A stretch of 64,000 nucleotides of DNA from DASWJZ01 sp963846475 (GTDB lineage Bacteria; Pseudomonadota; Alphaproteobacteria; Rhizobiales; Afifellaceae): the NCBI GenBank assembly GCA_963846475.1, contig CAWJVZ010000003.1:693111-757110 (forward strand), given 5' to 3'. The notes under the pieces were generated by a model, which was not told the origin of the DNA, ran no database searches, and saw only the letters and a program-made list of their open reading frames with translations. The first letter of the stretch is position 1; every line of letters starts with the position of its first letter. This document shows, one piece after another, positions 17,917-26,724 of this stretch. The translations under genes were made by a program, and so were the position numbers.

Positions 17917-18724
17917 ATGGCTGAGGCCCGTGCTGCGGCGAAGCCCAAGATGATCGTTCAGGGAGCGACGAAATTCTACCAGACCCGGACCGGGGCCGTG
18001 CACGCGCTCGACGACGTCTCGATCGAGGTGCGCGAGGGCGAGTTCTTCTGCGTCATCGGGCCGTCGGGCTGCGGCAAGACGACGTTGCTGTGGTCGATGG
18101 CGGGCCTGCACGATCTCACGGCCGGCGAAATCCGCCTCGACGGGCAAACGATCACCGGGCCACATCCCGAGATCGCGATGATTTTTCAGGACGCCAACCT
18201 CCTGCCATGGCGGACGCTGGAGAAGAACATCCAGCTGCCGTTCGAGCTGAAGCGGAAGAAGCCGGACACCGAGCGCATCCAGCTTCTCCTGAACCGGGTC
18301 GGCCTCACCGGCTTCGACAACAAGTATCCGCGCGAGCTCTCCGGCGGCATGCAGCAGCGCGCCTCGATCGTGCGCAGCCTCGCCGTCAATCCCTCCGTCC
18401 TCCTCATGGACGAGCCGTTCGGCGCGCTCGACGCCTTCACCCGCGACGAGATGAACATGCTCATCCAGGAGATCTGGATGGAGACCGGCAAGACCATCGC
18501 CTTCGTCACCCACTCCATTCCGGAGGCGATCTTCCTGGCCGACCGCATCGTCGTCATGTCGGCGCGGCCGGGCCGGGTCGGCGTCGGTCTACGACGTCGA
18601 CATCCCGCGGCCGCGCTCGGTGGAGATCCAGACGCAGCCCGATTTCATCGCCCGGGTCATGGAGATCAAGACGCGCATCGATCACCAGCGCGGCAGCAAG
18701 ACCGATCATTCGATGATAGCCTGA
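17917..18724 (+). CDS. ABC importer ATPase, NitT/TauT (SsuB) type, frame broken near 3' end
   Basis: An ATPase of the nitrate/sulfonate/taurine import class. Walker A GPSGCGKTT, Q-loop MIFQDANLLPWR, signature LSGGMQQR, Walker B VLLMDEP and H-loop VTHSIPEA are all present. After SARPGRVG an extra base near 18,590 shifts the frame; the neighbouring frame continues SVYDVDIPRPRSVE to a stop, as usual in this family. ATG at MAEARAAAK was chosen because GGAG precedes it by about nine bases. It is the first gene of a cluster with a permease and binding protein of the same class. Confidence 0.85.
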
Positions 18725-18754
18725 ACGGCAGAGACAAGTACGGGAGAGAGAGGC

Positions 18755-19614
18755 TTGGACAGGACGCTCGGGGATACGATCCCGACCTTCAACAAGAAGC
18801 AGCCGGGCGGCGGCGAGGGCGGCGTCAGCCTATCGGGCGGCCTCGCGTCCCTGGTCGCCGGCGGCGGACGCACCCGGCTGGAGATCGCCGTGATCATTCT
18901 GGTCGCCGTCGTCATCGTCGGCGGCGCGCGAGTTCCTGCTCGGCTACCTGGAGATCCCGCAATACGTGCTGCCGAAGCCAAGCCTGATCGCTCTGGGCGC
19001 TGGTGACCGAGTTCAAGTTCATCTGGCCGCATCTCCTGATCACGCTCTACGAGCTGTTCGTCGGCTTCGCCATCGGCGGCTCGATCGGCTTCATCCTCGC
19101 CGCCGTCATCACGCAGTTCCCCTTCGTCGAGAAAATCGTCACGCCCTACATCCTTCTGCTGGTGACGACGCCGATGCTGGCGCTGGTGCCGCTGCTGATC
19201 CTGCGCTTCGGCTTCGGCAGCGAGCCGCGCATCATCGCCGTGGCGCTCGCCAGCGGACCGATGGTGATGATCAATTCGGCGACCGGTTTCCGCCGGGTCG
19301 ACCTCGCCAAGATCGCGCTCGCCCGCTCGTTCGGCGCCAGCACGCTGCAGATCTTCACCAAAATCCGCATCCCGATGGCGATGCCGATGATCATCGTCGG
19401 GCTGATGGTCGGCTCGATCTTCGGGCTGCTCACCACGATCGGCGCGGAGATGGTCGGCGGCGCCGAAGGCCTCGGCAACCGGCTCACCTATTATTCGTCG
19501 CTGATCCGCATGCCGCAATTCTTCGCGATCATCCTGATCCTCGCGATCATCGGCATATCGATCTATGTGTTCTTCTTCTGGCTGGGGAAGAAGTGGGCGA
19601 GCTGGGAGGCATGA
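18755..19614 (+). CDS. ABC importer permease, NitT/TauT (SsuC) type, frame broken twice
   Basis: A permease of the binding-protein-dependent transport family. It begins at TTG after GGGAGAGAGAG, has a polar N-terminus, a first helix (LEIAVIILVAVVIVGGA), and after frame changes near 18,931 and 18,999 continues EFLLGYLEIPQYVLPKPS and WALVTEFKFIWPHLLITLYEL. Five further helices and the ATPase-coupling loop (GASTLQIFTKIRIPMAMP) follow. The permease should pair with the ATPase just upstream. Both shifts are removed by deleting one base each. Substrate is unknown. Confidence 0.82.
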
Positions 19615-19617
19615 GAG

Positions 19618-19779
19618 CGTAGCCCGGATGCAGCGGAGCGAAATCCGGGTCGTCCGCGGCATCCCCGCATTGCGCTTCGCTTCATCCGGGCTACGAGGTG
19701 GTAGAGGCGTAGCCCGGATGGAGCGAGCGATCCGGATCGGATGATACCGCATTGCGCTGCGCTCCATGCGGGCTACGAG
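19618..19779. repeat. Two copies of a GTAGCCCGGAT palindromic element
   Basis: Two adjacent copies (about 19,618-19,696 and 19,708-19,779) each begin CGTAGCCCGGATG and end GGGCTACGAGGT, with a central hairpin of the AGCGGAGCG or AGCGAGCG kind. The ends of each copy pair as an inverted repeat. This BIME-like repeat is familiar from Bradyrhizobium and relatives. It splits the permease from its binding protein and may protect or end transcripts there. Confidence 0.7.
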
Positions 19780-19807
19780 GTAGAAGGCAAACAAGACGGG
19801 AGAGGAA

Positions 19808-20942
19808 ATGACGATGAACAAGATGATGATCGACCGGCGGCGGCTTCTGCACGTGACCGCTGCCGGCGTCGCGATCGCGGCCTTCGGCGGGCTCGGAGGC
19901 GTCCCGAGCGCTTTTGCGGCCGATACGGTCCGCTGGGTATCGCCGCGCGGCACCATCGAGGTGCTCGACGACTATCCCTATTGGGTGGCCAAGAAATACG
20001 GCTATTTCGGCGACATCGAGACGACGCTGGAGCCGGGACCGTCGGACGCGACGGCGACGGTCAAGCTCGTCGACCAGAACCAGGCCGACATGGGCTATCC
20101 CGTCGCCCGGCGTCTTCTCGCTGGCGCTGGCGCAGGGCATCCCGCTGGTCTCGGTGTTCGAGATGGGCGGCGCCGACGTGTTCGATTTCGCCTTCCGCAA
20201 GGGCGAGGCGCCGGCCGACATCAAGGGCATCGAGGGCAAGACCATCGTGCTCGGCAGCGCCGGCTGGCAGTCGATCGCCGATCCGATGCTGAAGGCGGCG
20301 GGCGTCGACATCACCAACGGTCAAATATGTCGATGCCGGCTGGCCGACCTGGGGCACCGCCGTGATGCAGGGCCAGGGCGACACCGCGCTTTCGTGGGAG
20401 GGGCTCCGCGCCCAGTGGAAAGGCCAGGGCCTCGACTTCGACTACATCCTCGGCCGCAATTTCTCGAAGCTGCCGGCGAACAGCTTCGTCATCCGCAAGG
20501 CGGACTTCGACGACGCGGCGAAGCGCGCCGTCTACGCCAAATATCTCAAGGGCTGGGCGGCCGGCCTCGAGTTCGGCCACCTCAATCCGCGCGCCGCGAC
20601 GCAGATCGTCATGGAGCAGTTCCCCGGCCTCGTCCTCGCAGATGACGCCGGCGGTCGCGACCGAGTCGATGATGCAGCTCGCCAACGTCTATCGCGGCCG
20701 CTGGGACGAGCGCGAGCAAGTGGGGCTTCCACATCCTCGAATCGTGGCAGCTGTTCTTCGACACCGGCCGCGAGATCGGCCAGATCACCGGCGACTTCAA
20801 GACCGAGGACGTGGTCAAGAACGACCTCGTCGACGAGGCGAACGCTTTCGACGCCGCCAAGGTGAAGGCCGATGCGGAGGGCTTCGCTCTGTCGCCGGAC
20901 TACGAGGCCGTCGACGTCGAGGCGATCAGGGCGGCGCTCTAG
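19808..20942 (+). CDS. ABC substrate-binding protein, NitT/TauT (NMT1/SsuA) type, frame broken by four indels
   Basis: A periplasmic binding protein with a twin-arginine-like signal (IDRRRLLHVTAAG, then an Ala-rich core ending AFAAD). The mature part starts TVRWVSPRGTIEVLDDYPYWVAKKYGYFGDIE and reads on through four single-base breaks near 20,101, 20,322, 20,633 and 20,729. All are cured by removing one base (for example GYP/SPGVFSLALAQGIPLVS). Reconstructed length is about 375 residues. It should deliver an unknown small ligand to the preceding permease and ATPase. A GC-rich hairpin follows its stop. Confidence 0.8.
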
Positions 20943-20953
20943 CCCGTTCCTGT

Positions 20954-20976
20954 CGGGGGCGGCGCTGCCGCCCCCG
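20954..20976 (+). terminator. GC-rich hairpin after the binding-protein gene
   Basis: CGGGGGCGGC and GCCGCCCCCG form a perfect 10-bp stem with a three-base loop, 12 bases after the stop codon. No run of T follows, so it is either a transcript-stabilising hairpin or a weak terminator. Confidence 0.4.
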
Positions 20977-20988
20977 GCACAGCTTGGA

Positions 20989-21104
20989 TTGTCATTCTCG
21001 GGCGGAGCGCAGCGAAGACCCGGGAACCAGCTCTTCGATGGCGAGCTCTGGGTCCTCGGCTCTCCTCTCGGGTCGAGCCCCGAGGGTTCGGCCGAGGATG
21101 ACGA
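20989..21104. repeat. Palindromic intergenic repeat with GTCATTCTCGG/CCGAGGATGAC ends
   Basis: The element starts TTGTCATTCTCGGGCGGAGC and ends TCGGCCGAGGATGACGAT, so the ends are inverted repeats. Internally AGACCCGGGAACC, GAGCTCTGGGTCCTCGGCTC and GGGTCGAGCCCCGAGGG also fold. It resembles the rhizobial elements at 0.8 and 41.7 kb in design but not in exact sequence. It separates the importer from the enzyme genes. Confidence 0.55.
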
Positions 21105-21134
21105 TCTTAGGGTGGCAACAACGGAGTGTTGGGC

Positions 21135-21477
21135 ATGCAGCAGCTCGTCTTCGACCATGTCGGCTTAAGCGACGCGCGAGCCGAAGCCCGACGAGAACTG
21201 GATCGAGCAGAGCCGCTGCTGGGTGACCAATCCGCGCAACCATCCGGAATCGATCGAGTTCCTGCGCTACGAGCCCGACAGCTCGGTGCCCGACCTCGTC
21301 AAGAACAACCCGCATGTCGCCTTCCGCGTCGACGACATCGCGCCGCACATCAAGGGCCAGCAGATCATCATCCCGCCCTTCGTCGTCGCCGATTTCGTCG
21401 AGGCGGTGTTCATCTGGAAGCACGACACGGTGTTCGAATACATGCGCTACCTGAAGGACGGCTGGTTCAACAAGTAG
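21135..21477 (+). CDS. Small VOC (glyoxalase-fold) protein, one frame break
   Basis: Removing one base near 21,178 gives a protein of about 113 residues: MQQLVFDHVGLSDA, then EPKPDENWIEQSRCWVTNPRNHPESIEFLRYE, NPHVAFRVDDIAPHI and a C-terminal VFEYMRYLKDGWFNK. The FDHVGL start and HVAFRVDDI are typical of vicinal-oxygen-chelate proteins, which use a metal to act on small oxygenated molecules. Which reaction is not evident. It lies 13 bases before the next gene and probably belongs to the same catabolic operon. Confidence 0.7.
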
Positions 21478-21489
21478 GGCGGGCAGGGG

Positions 21490-22675
21490 ATGAGCTACCG
21501 CGCGATCTACGCCTATGCCTGGGACCTTGCCGACGAAGGCGCTCGCGGAGGTCGTCGACGAGGTCGGCGCGCTCGGCCTCGACACGGTCACGCTCGCCGG
21601 CAGCTACCATGCGGGCAAGTTCCTGCGCCCGCACGGCAGGAGCGGAAAGGTCTATTTTCCGGAGGACGGCACCGTCTATTTCCGCGCCGATCCGGCGCGC
21701 TACGGGCGCATCAAGCCGGTCCTCAACAGCCTGATCCGCGAACGCGACATTCTGCGCGAGATCGCCGATGGCCGGCGTATCGCGGTGAATGCCTGGCTGG
21801 TGCTCCTGCACAACACGCCGGCTCGGCGCGGCCTATCCGGACGCGACGGTGCGGAACGCCTTCGGCGATCGCTACGTCTACAGCCTCTGCCCGTCGGCGC
21901 CGGAGGCGCGCGAATATGCGGTCGCGCTCTGCAAGGACGTGACCGACAATTATCCGGTCATCGGCATCTCGCTGGAGACGCCGGGTTTCCTGCCTTACGC
22001 GCACGGCTTCCACCACGAATTCGCGCTGGTGAAGCAGAACCGCTGGCTCGATGCCTGCTCGGCCTCTGCTTCTGCGAGCATTGCACGCGGGGCGCCGAGG
22101 CGGCCGGCATCGAGACGGGCCGGCTCAAGTCGCGGCTGCGCGAGGACATCGAGGCATATCTGGCCGGCGATTTCGATCTGCCGGACGACATGGCGGAGGC
22201 CTTCTGGCTCGCCGACGTGACGACGAACGGCCGAACTGTCAAGCATTCCTCGCCTGGCGCTGCGATGTCGTGACGTCGCTGGTCCGGGAGATCAGGGCCG
22301 CGGTCCGCAAGGACGCGAATGTCGCGGTCATCCCCTCGGTGGCGCGGCCGACCGGCGGCGCCTGGTACGAGGGCAGCGACCTCCGCGCGCTGGCGGAAAC
22401 CGCCGGGATCATCGAGGCCTGCTTCTACGAGCCGAGCGCGGCGCGTATCCGGGCCGATATCTGGGACGTGCAGCGGCGGCTGAACGGGGCGGGAAAGCTC
22501 CGCGGCATCCTGCGGCCCGGCTTCCCGGATCTGCAGAGCCGTGGCGAGGTGGTCGCCGCCGCCGAGGCGCTCCGCGACGCCGGCATCGCCGAGATCGCCT
22601 TCTACAATTACGGCCATCTGCGCCGCAGCAATCTGGCCTGGATCGCCGACGCGCTCGAGGTGCTCGGAGAGCTGA
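21490..22675 (+). CDS. Unrecognised probable TIM-barrel enzyme with a CxCxxC motif, heavily frame-broken
   Basis: Reconstructed across breaks near 21,530, 21,830, 22,060, 22,232 and 22,668, this gene encodes about 390 residues starting MSYRAIYAYAWDLAD. Parts such as LGLDTVTLAGSYHAGKFLRPHG, YVYSLCPSAPEAREY, PVIGISLETPGFLPYAHGFHHE and EIAFYNYGHLRRSNLAWI suggest a beta/alpha barrel like glycoside-hydrolase-type proteins. GLCFCEHC in the middle is a possible metal or structural cysteine cluster. I do not recognise the family with certainty. It sits between the VOC gene and an SDR dehydrogenase, so it is likely part of a pathway for the imported ligand. Confidence 0.6.
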
Positions 22676-22677
22676 GC

Positions 22678-23465
22678 GTGGAGTTCCAGGGCAAGGTCGT
22701 CGCGATCACCGGCGCCGCCGGCGGCATCGGCCGGGAGCTCTGCCGCCATTTCGGCGGGGAGGGCGCGACGATCGCGGCGCTCGACCGGAGCGGATCATTG
22801 ACCGCGTTCGCTGAAGAACTCCGCGGCGACGGCGTCAGGGTGGAATCGGCGGTCGTCGACATCGGCGATGCGGAAGGCGTGGCATCCGCCTTTGCGAAGC
22901 TGGCGGCTGCGTTCGGTCCGGTCGACATCCTCATCAACAATGCCGGCGTGTCGCATAATCCGAGCCTGCAGCGCACCACGCCCGACGGCTGGCGCGACGA
23001 CGTCAACATCAACCTGAACGGCGCCTACAATTGCGCCCACGCGGTGCTGCCCGGCCATGAAGGCGCGGCGCGGCGGCGTCATCGTCAATATCGGCTCGGT
23101 GAACGGCCTCTCGGCGCTCGGCGACCCCGCCTACAGCGCCGGCAAGGCGGGCATGATCAGCCTGACCAAGGCGCTGGCGCTGGAATTCGGCCGCTACAAC
23201 ATCCGCGCCAACATCGTCTTGCCGGGCACGGTGCGCACGCCGATCTGGGACCACCGCGCCGCGCGCAACCCGGAGGTGCTGACGCAGCTGAAGCGCTGGT
23301 ATCCGCTCGGCCGCATCGTCGAGCCGATCGAGGTGATGCGCGCCGTCGCGTTCCTCGCCTCCGACGCGCGCTTCGGCGATCACCGGGGCGGTGCTGCCGG
23401 TCGATTGCGGGCTGACGGCCGGCAACATCGTCATGGCGCGCGAGCTGACGCTCGAGGATTTTTGA
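22678..23465 (+). CDS. SDR-family NAD(P)-dependent dehydrogenase, two frame breaks
   Basis: A short-chain dehydrogenase of about 262 residues, begun at GTG (VEFQGKVVAITGAAGGIGREL). The dinucleotide motif GAAGGIG, NNAG (ILINNAGVSHNP), catalytic Ser in IGSVNGLSALGDP and the YSAGK pair are visible. One extra base near 23,051 (after HAVLP) and one near 23,373 (after SDARF) break it; beyond them MKARRGGVIVNIGSVN and AITGAVLPVDCGLTAGN continue the fold. It probably oxidises a hydroxyl of a sugar-like or polyol intermediate; substrate unknown. Confidence 0.8.
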
Positions 23466-23477
23466 TGGCGAGGACAG

Positions 23478-24500
23478 ATGGACCGGCTGCGCATCGGCGT
23501 CATCGGGCTCGGCTGGTTCGGCGAGATCCATTGCGAGGCCATCGTCGGCGTGCCGAATCTGGAGCTTGCGGCGCTCTGCACGCGCACGCCGAGAGCCGGC
23601 TCGCCGCGCTGGCGCAAGAAATTCGGCGTGAAGAAGACTTATCGCCGACTACCGCGAGCTGCTCGCCGACCCGGACATCGACGCCGTGTCGATCGTGCAC
23701 GATGTGGGACCAGCACACCGAGCCGGCCGTCGCCGCGCTCGAAGCCGGCAAGCACGTCTTCCTGGAAAAGCCGATGGCCTAGCACCGTCGCGGATTGCCA
23801 GAAGATCATCGCCGCGTCGAAGGGCGCCAAGGGCATCCTGCAGGTCGGCCATATCTGCCGCTTCAATCCGCGCTACCGCATGGCCAAGCAGGCGATCGCG
23901 GCGGGCCGGATCGGCAAGATCGTCTCGCTGGCCTCGCGCCGCAACATCCCCGCCGCCTGGACGCCGACAATCCTCAACAAGATCGGCCCGATCGTCGGCG
24001 ACGCCATCCACGACACCGACCTGATGCTGTGGTTCACCGGCGACCGGGTGGTCAGCGCCTATGCGCAGACGGTCGACGTGCGCGGCCTGAAACATCCCGA
24101 CATCGGCCAGACCATGTACCGCTTCGCCGGCGGCGCGACGGCGACGCTGGAGACGGTCTGGTGCATGCCCGAAAAGACGCCGTTCGACATCGACGAGCGC
24201 ATGACCATCATCGGCACCGAGGGCTTCATCCACGATCCAGGACACGTTCCCGAATCTCGGCATCGTCGGCGCGGAACAAGTTCGCACAGCCCCGACACGA
24301 CCTACTGGCCGATGTTCGACGGCGTGCGCGGCGGCGCGCTGCGCGAGGAGTTTTCCTATTTCGCCAGCTGCGCGCTGGAGGGCAGGGCGCCGGAGATCGG
24401 CACGCCGGAGGATGCGATGGCGGCGCTCGAGGCGACGCTCGCGGCGGAGGAATCGGCGCGGACCGGCGAGGTGGTGAGGATCGGGCAGAACGCGACGTAG
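23478..24500 (+). CDS. Gfo/Idh/MocA-family oxidoreductase, several frame breaks
   Basis: An NAD(P)-dependent sugar or inositol dehydrogenase of about 340 residues. The Rossmann motif GVIGLGWFGEIH begins it, HVFLEKPMA carries the conserved EKP lysine, and VGHICRFNPRY, DAIHDTDLMLWFTGD and QPDTTYWPMFDG belong to the catalytic domain. Breaks occur near 23,592, 23,617, 23,646, 23,696, 23,780, 24,236, 24,281 and 24,296; most are one extra base and one is a missing base, and the protein stays in register when they are corrected. It is one of two paralogous oxidoreductases side by side. Confidence 0.82.
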   Translation: MDRLRIGVIGLGWFGEIHCEAIVGVPNLELAALCTRTPRAGSPRWRKKFGVKKTYRRLPRAARRPGHRRRVDRARCGTSTPSRPSPRSKPASTSSWKSRWPSTVADCQKIIAASKGAKGILQVGHICRFNPRYRMAKQAIAAGRIGKIVSLASRRNIPAAWTPTILNKIGPIVGDAIHDTDLMLWFTGDRVVSAYAQTVDVRGLKHPDIGQTMYRFAGGATATLETVWCMPEKTPFDIDERMTIIGTEGFIHDPGHVPESRHRRRGTSSHSPDTTYWPMFDGVRGGALREEFSYFASCALEGRAPEIGTPEDAMAALEATLAAEESARTGEVVRIGQNAT

Positions 24501-24535
24501 CGGCCTCCGCCGCCCAAGAACATCGGGAGGAGAGC

Positions 24536-25580
24536 ATGGCGAGGAAGCGCGTGTTGGTGGTCGGCCTGGGCAACATGGGGATATCCACGCGCTCGCCTAT
24601 ACGCGCATCCCCGACTACGAGGTGGTGGGCGTGTGCACGCGCCATATCGCCGACAAGAAGCTGCCGGAGGCGCTCGCCGGAGCCAAGCGCTATACCGACT
24701 ACGACACCGCGCTCGCCGAGCTGAAGCCCGACGTCGTGTCCGTCAACACGCTGCCCGACACCCATGCCGACTATTCCATCAAGGCGATGGAAGCCGGCGC
24801 CCATGTTTTCGTCGAAAAGCCGCTCGCCGAGAACGTCGAGAGCGCGCAGCGGGTCGTCGACACGGCCAAGCGCACCGGCAAGAAACTGGTGATCGGCTAC
24901 ATCCTCCGCCAGCACCCGTCCTGGAATCAAATTCATCGAGATCGCCCGAAAACTCGGCACGCCGCTGGTCTTCCGCATGAACCTGAACCAGCAGTCGAAC
25001 GGCGAGACCTGGGAATGGCACAAGCGGCTGATGGATTCCTTTCCGCCGATCGTCGATTGCGGCGTCCACTACGTCGACGTCATGTGCCAGATGACGCCGG
25101 CCAAGCCGGTCCGCGTGCATGCGATCGGCGCGCACCTCACCGACGAGGTGCCGGTGTATAATTACGGCATGCTGCAGGTCGCCTTCGACGACGGCTCGGT
25201 CGGCTGGTACGAGGCCGGCTGGGGGCCGATGATGAGCGAGACCGCCTTCTTCGTGAAGGACGTGATCGGCCCGAAGGGGTCCGTCTCGATCGTCATGGCG
25301 GAGAACGGCCGGCAGCGTGAAGTCGGACGACATCAACGCGCATACCAAGACCAACCAGATCCTCTGGCATCATGCCGACATGACGAAGCCGGACGAGCGC
25401 ATCGACATGACCGACGAGCCCGACCACGACGCGCTCTGCGAGCGCGAGCAGCGCTATCTCCTGAAGGCGATCGACGAGGACCTCGACCTTTCCGACCACA
25501 TGGACGACGGCGTGAAGAGCCTGCGGATCGTCATGGCCGCCGACGAGTCGGTGCGGACGGGGAACGTCGTCCACCTCTGA
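24536..25580 (+). CDS. Second Gfo/Idh/MocA-family oxidoreductase, three frame breaks
   Basis: Another sugar-type dehydrogenase of about 350 residues. MARKRVLVVGLGNMG opens the Rossmann fold after a GGGAGGAGA ribosome site; HVFVEKPLAENVESAQR holds the EKP motif, and GYILRQHPSW and DCGVHYVDVMCQM (His in the active-site helix) follow. Breaks near 24,583 (one base missing), 24,927 and 25,316 (one extra each) split it. It differs clearly from the upstream paralogue, so the two may act on successive intermediates, for example oxidation and re-reduction at different carbons. Confidence 0.82.
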
Positions 25581-25681
25581 GGGCAGGCCATTGCACTTGG
25601 CCTGAAACTTACTAGGTTCCAAATAGTTGTGCGCACGCCCTCAGGAGAATTGAGGGCGACAAGCCAACGGGAGGAAGAAGA

Positions 25682-26656
25682 ATGAATAGACGTTTTGTTC
25701 TGAAATTGAGCGCCGGAGCGGCGGCCGTGGCATTCGGAGCGGGTCTCGCCTTCGCCGCCCCGCCGACCCTGGAGAAGAAGGACAGCTACAAGGTCGGCTT
25801 CGCCCAGACGGAAAGCAACAATCCGTGGCGCATCGCCGAGACCAAGAGCATGCAGGACATCGCCGAATCCTGCGGCTGGCAGCTCGTCTACACGGATGCC
25901 GCCGGCTCGGCCGCCAAGCAGGTGGCCGACGTGGATTCGATGATCGCCCAGGGCGTCGACGTGATCTTCCTGCCGCCGCGCGAAGAGCAGCCGCTGCTGC
26001 CGGCGGTGATGCGCGCCAAGCAGGCCGGCATCCCCGTCTTCCTGATTGACCGCAGCGTCGACCCGAACGTCGCCAAGCCCGGTGAGGACTACGTCACCTT
26101 CATCGGCTCCGACTTCGTCGACCAGGGCCGCCGCGCGGCCGAATGGCTGGTCGAGGCGACCGGCGGCAAAGGCACGATCATCGAGCTGGAAGGCACCACC
26201 GGCTCGTCGCCGGCCAATGACCGCAAGAAGGGTTTTGACGACGTCATTGCCCAGCACCCGGAGATGAAGATCGTCGCTTCGCAGACCGGCGATTTCGCCC
26301 GCGACAAGGGCCGCACCGTCATGGAGACGCTGCTGCAGGCGCACCCGGACGCGACGGCCGTTTACGCGCATAACGACGAGATGGCGATCGGCGCGATCCA
26401 GGCGCTCGAAGCAGCCGGCCGGAAGCCGGGTCAGGACATCACCGTCGTGTCGATCGACGGCACCCGCGATGCGCTGCAGGCCATCATCGACGGCAAGATG
26501 GGCGCCACGGTGGAATCGAGCCCGTTCTTCGGCCCGATCTCCTGCGAGACCATGAAGAAATACGCAGAGGGCCAGCCCATCGAGCCGTGGGTGAAGGTCG
26601 AGGACCGCATGTTCACCAAGGACAACGCGGCCGAACACGTCGACGAAGCGTATTGA
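25682..26656 (+). CDS. ytfQ: Sugar ABC importer periplasmic binding protein, YtfQ-like
   Basis: A 324-residue type I periplasmic binding protein. Its signal peptide carries a twin-arginine-like motif (NRRFVLK) and ends near LAFAA. Motifs such as VGFAQTESNNPWRIAETKSM, LIDRSVD, GSDFVDQGRRAAEWLV, ELEGTTGSSPANDRKKGF and YAHNDEMAIGAIQALEAAG are close to YtfQ, which binds galactofuranose in E. coli. Gene order (binding protein, double ATPase, two permeases) equals ytfQ-ytfR-ytfT-yjfF. The ribosome site GGGAGGAAGAAG is strong. A hairpin follows the gene, as is common where binding protein is needed in excess. Confidence 0.85.
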   Translation: MNRRFVLKLSAGAAAVAFGAGLAFAAPPTLEKKDSYKVGFAQTESNNPWRIAETKSMQDIAESCGWQLVYTDAAGSAAKQVADVDSMIAQGVDVIFLPPREEQPLLPAVMRAKQAGIPVFLIDRSVDPNVAKPGEDYVTFIGSDFVDQGRRAAEWLVEATGGKGTIIELEGTTGSSPANDRKKGFDDVIAQHPEMKIVASQTGDFARDKGRTVMETLLQAHPDATAVYAHNDEMAIGAIQALEAAGRKPGQDITVVSIDGTRDALQAIIDGKMGATVESSPFFGPISCETMKKYAEGQPIEPWVKVEDRMFTKDNAAEHVDEAY

Positions 26657-26670
26657 CCTGATTGCACCAT

Positions 26671-26705
26671 GCTGAAGCCGGCCATTGCCGGCTTCAGCCT
26701 TTTCT
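26671..26705 (+). terminator. Hairpin with T-run between binding-protein and ATPase genes
   Basis: GCTGAAGCCGG and CCGGCTTCAGC form an 11-bp stem around a six-base loop, followed by CCTTTTCT. It has the form of an intrinsic terminator 14 bases after the ytfQ stop. Because the transport genes continue downstream, it probably acts as an attenuator that lowers ATPase/permease expression relative to the binding protein. Confidence 0.75.
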
Positions 26706-26724
26706 GAGGCTGCGACGCTCGGCA

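Noticed and set aside
16236..25580. Programmed ribosomal frameshifting as an explanation of the many frame breaks
   Set aside because: No common slippery site or downstream structure is seen, the breaks differ in direction, and they hit unrelated genes; sequence error is simpler.
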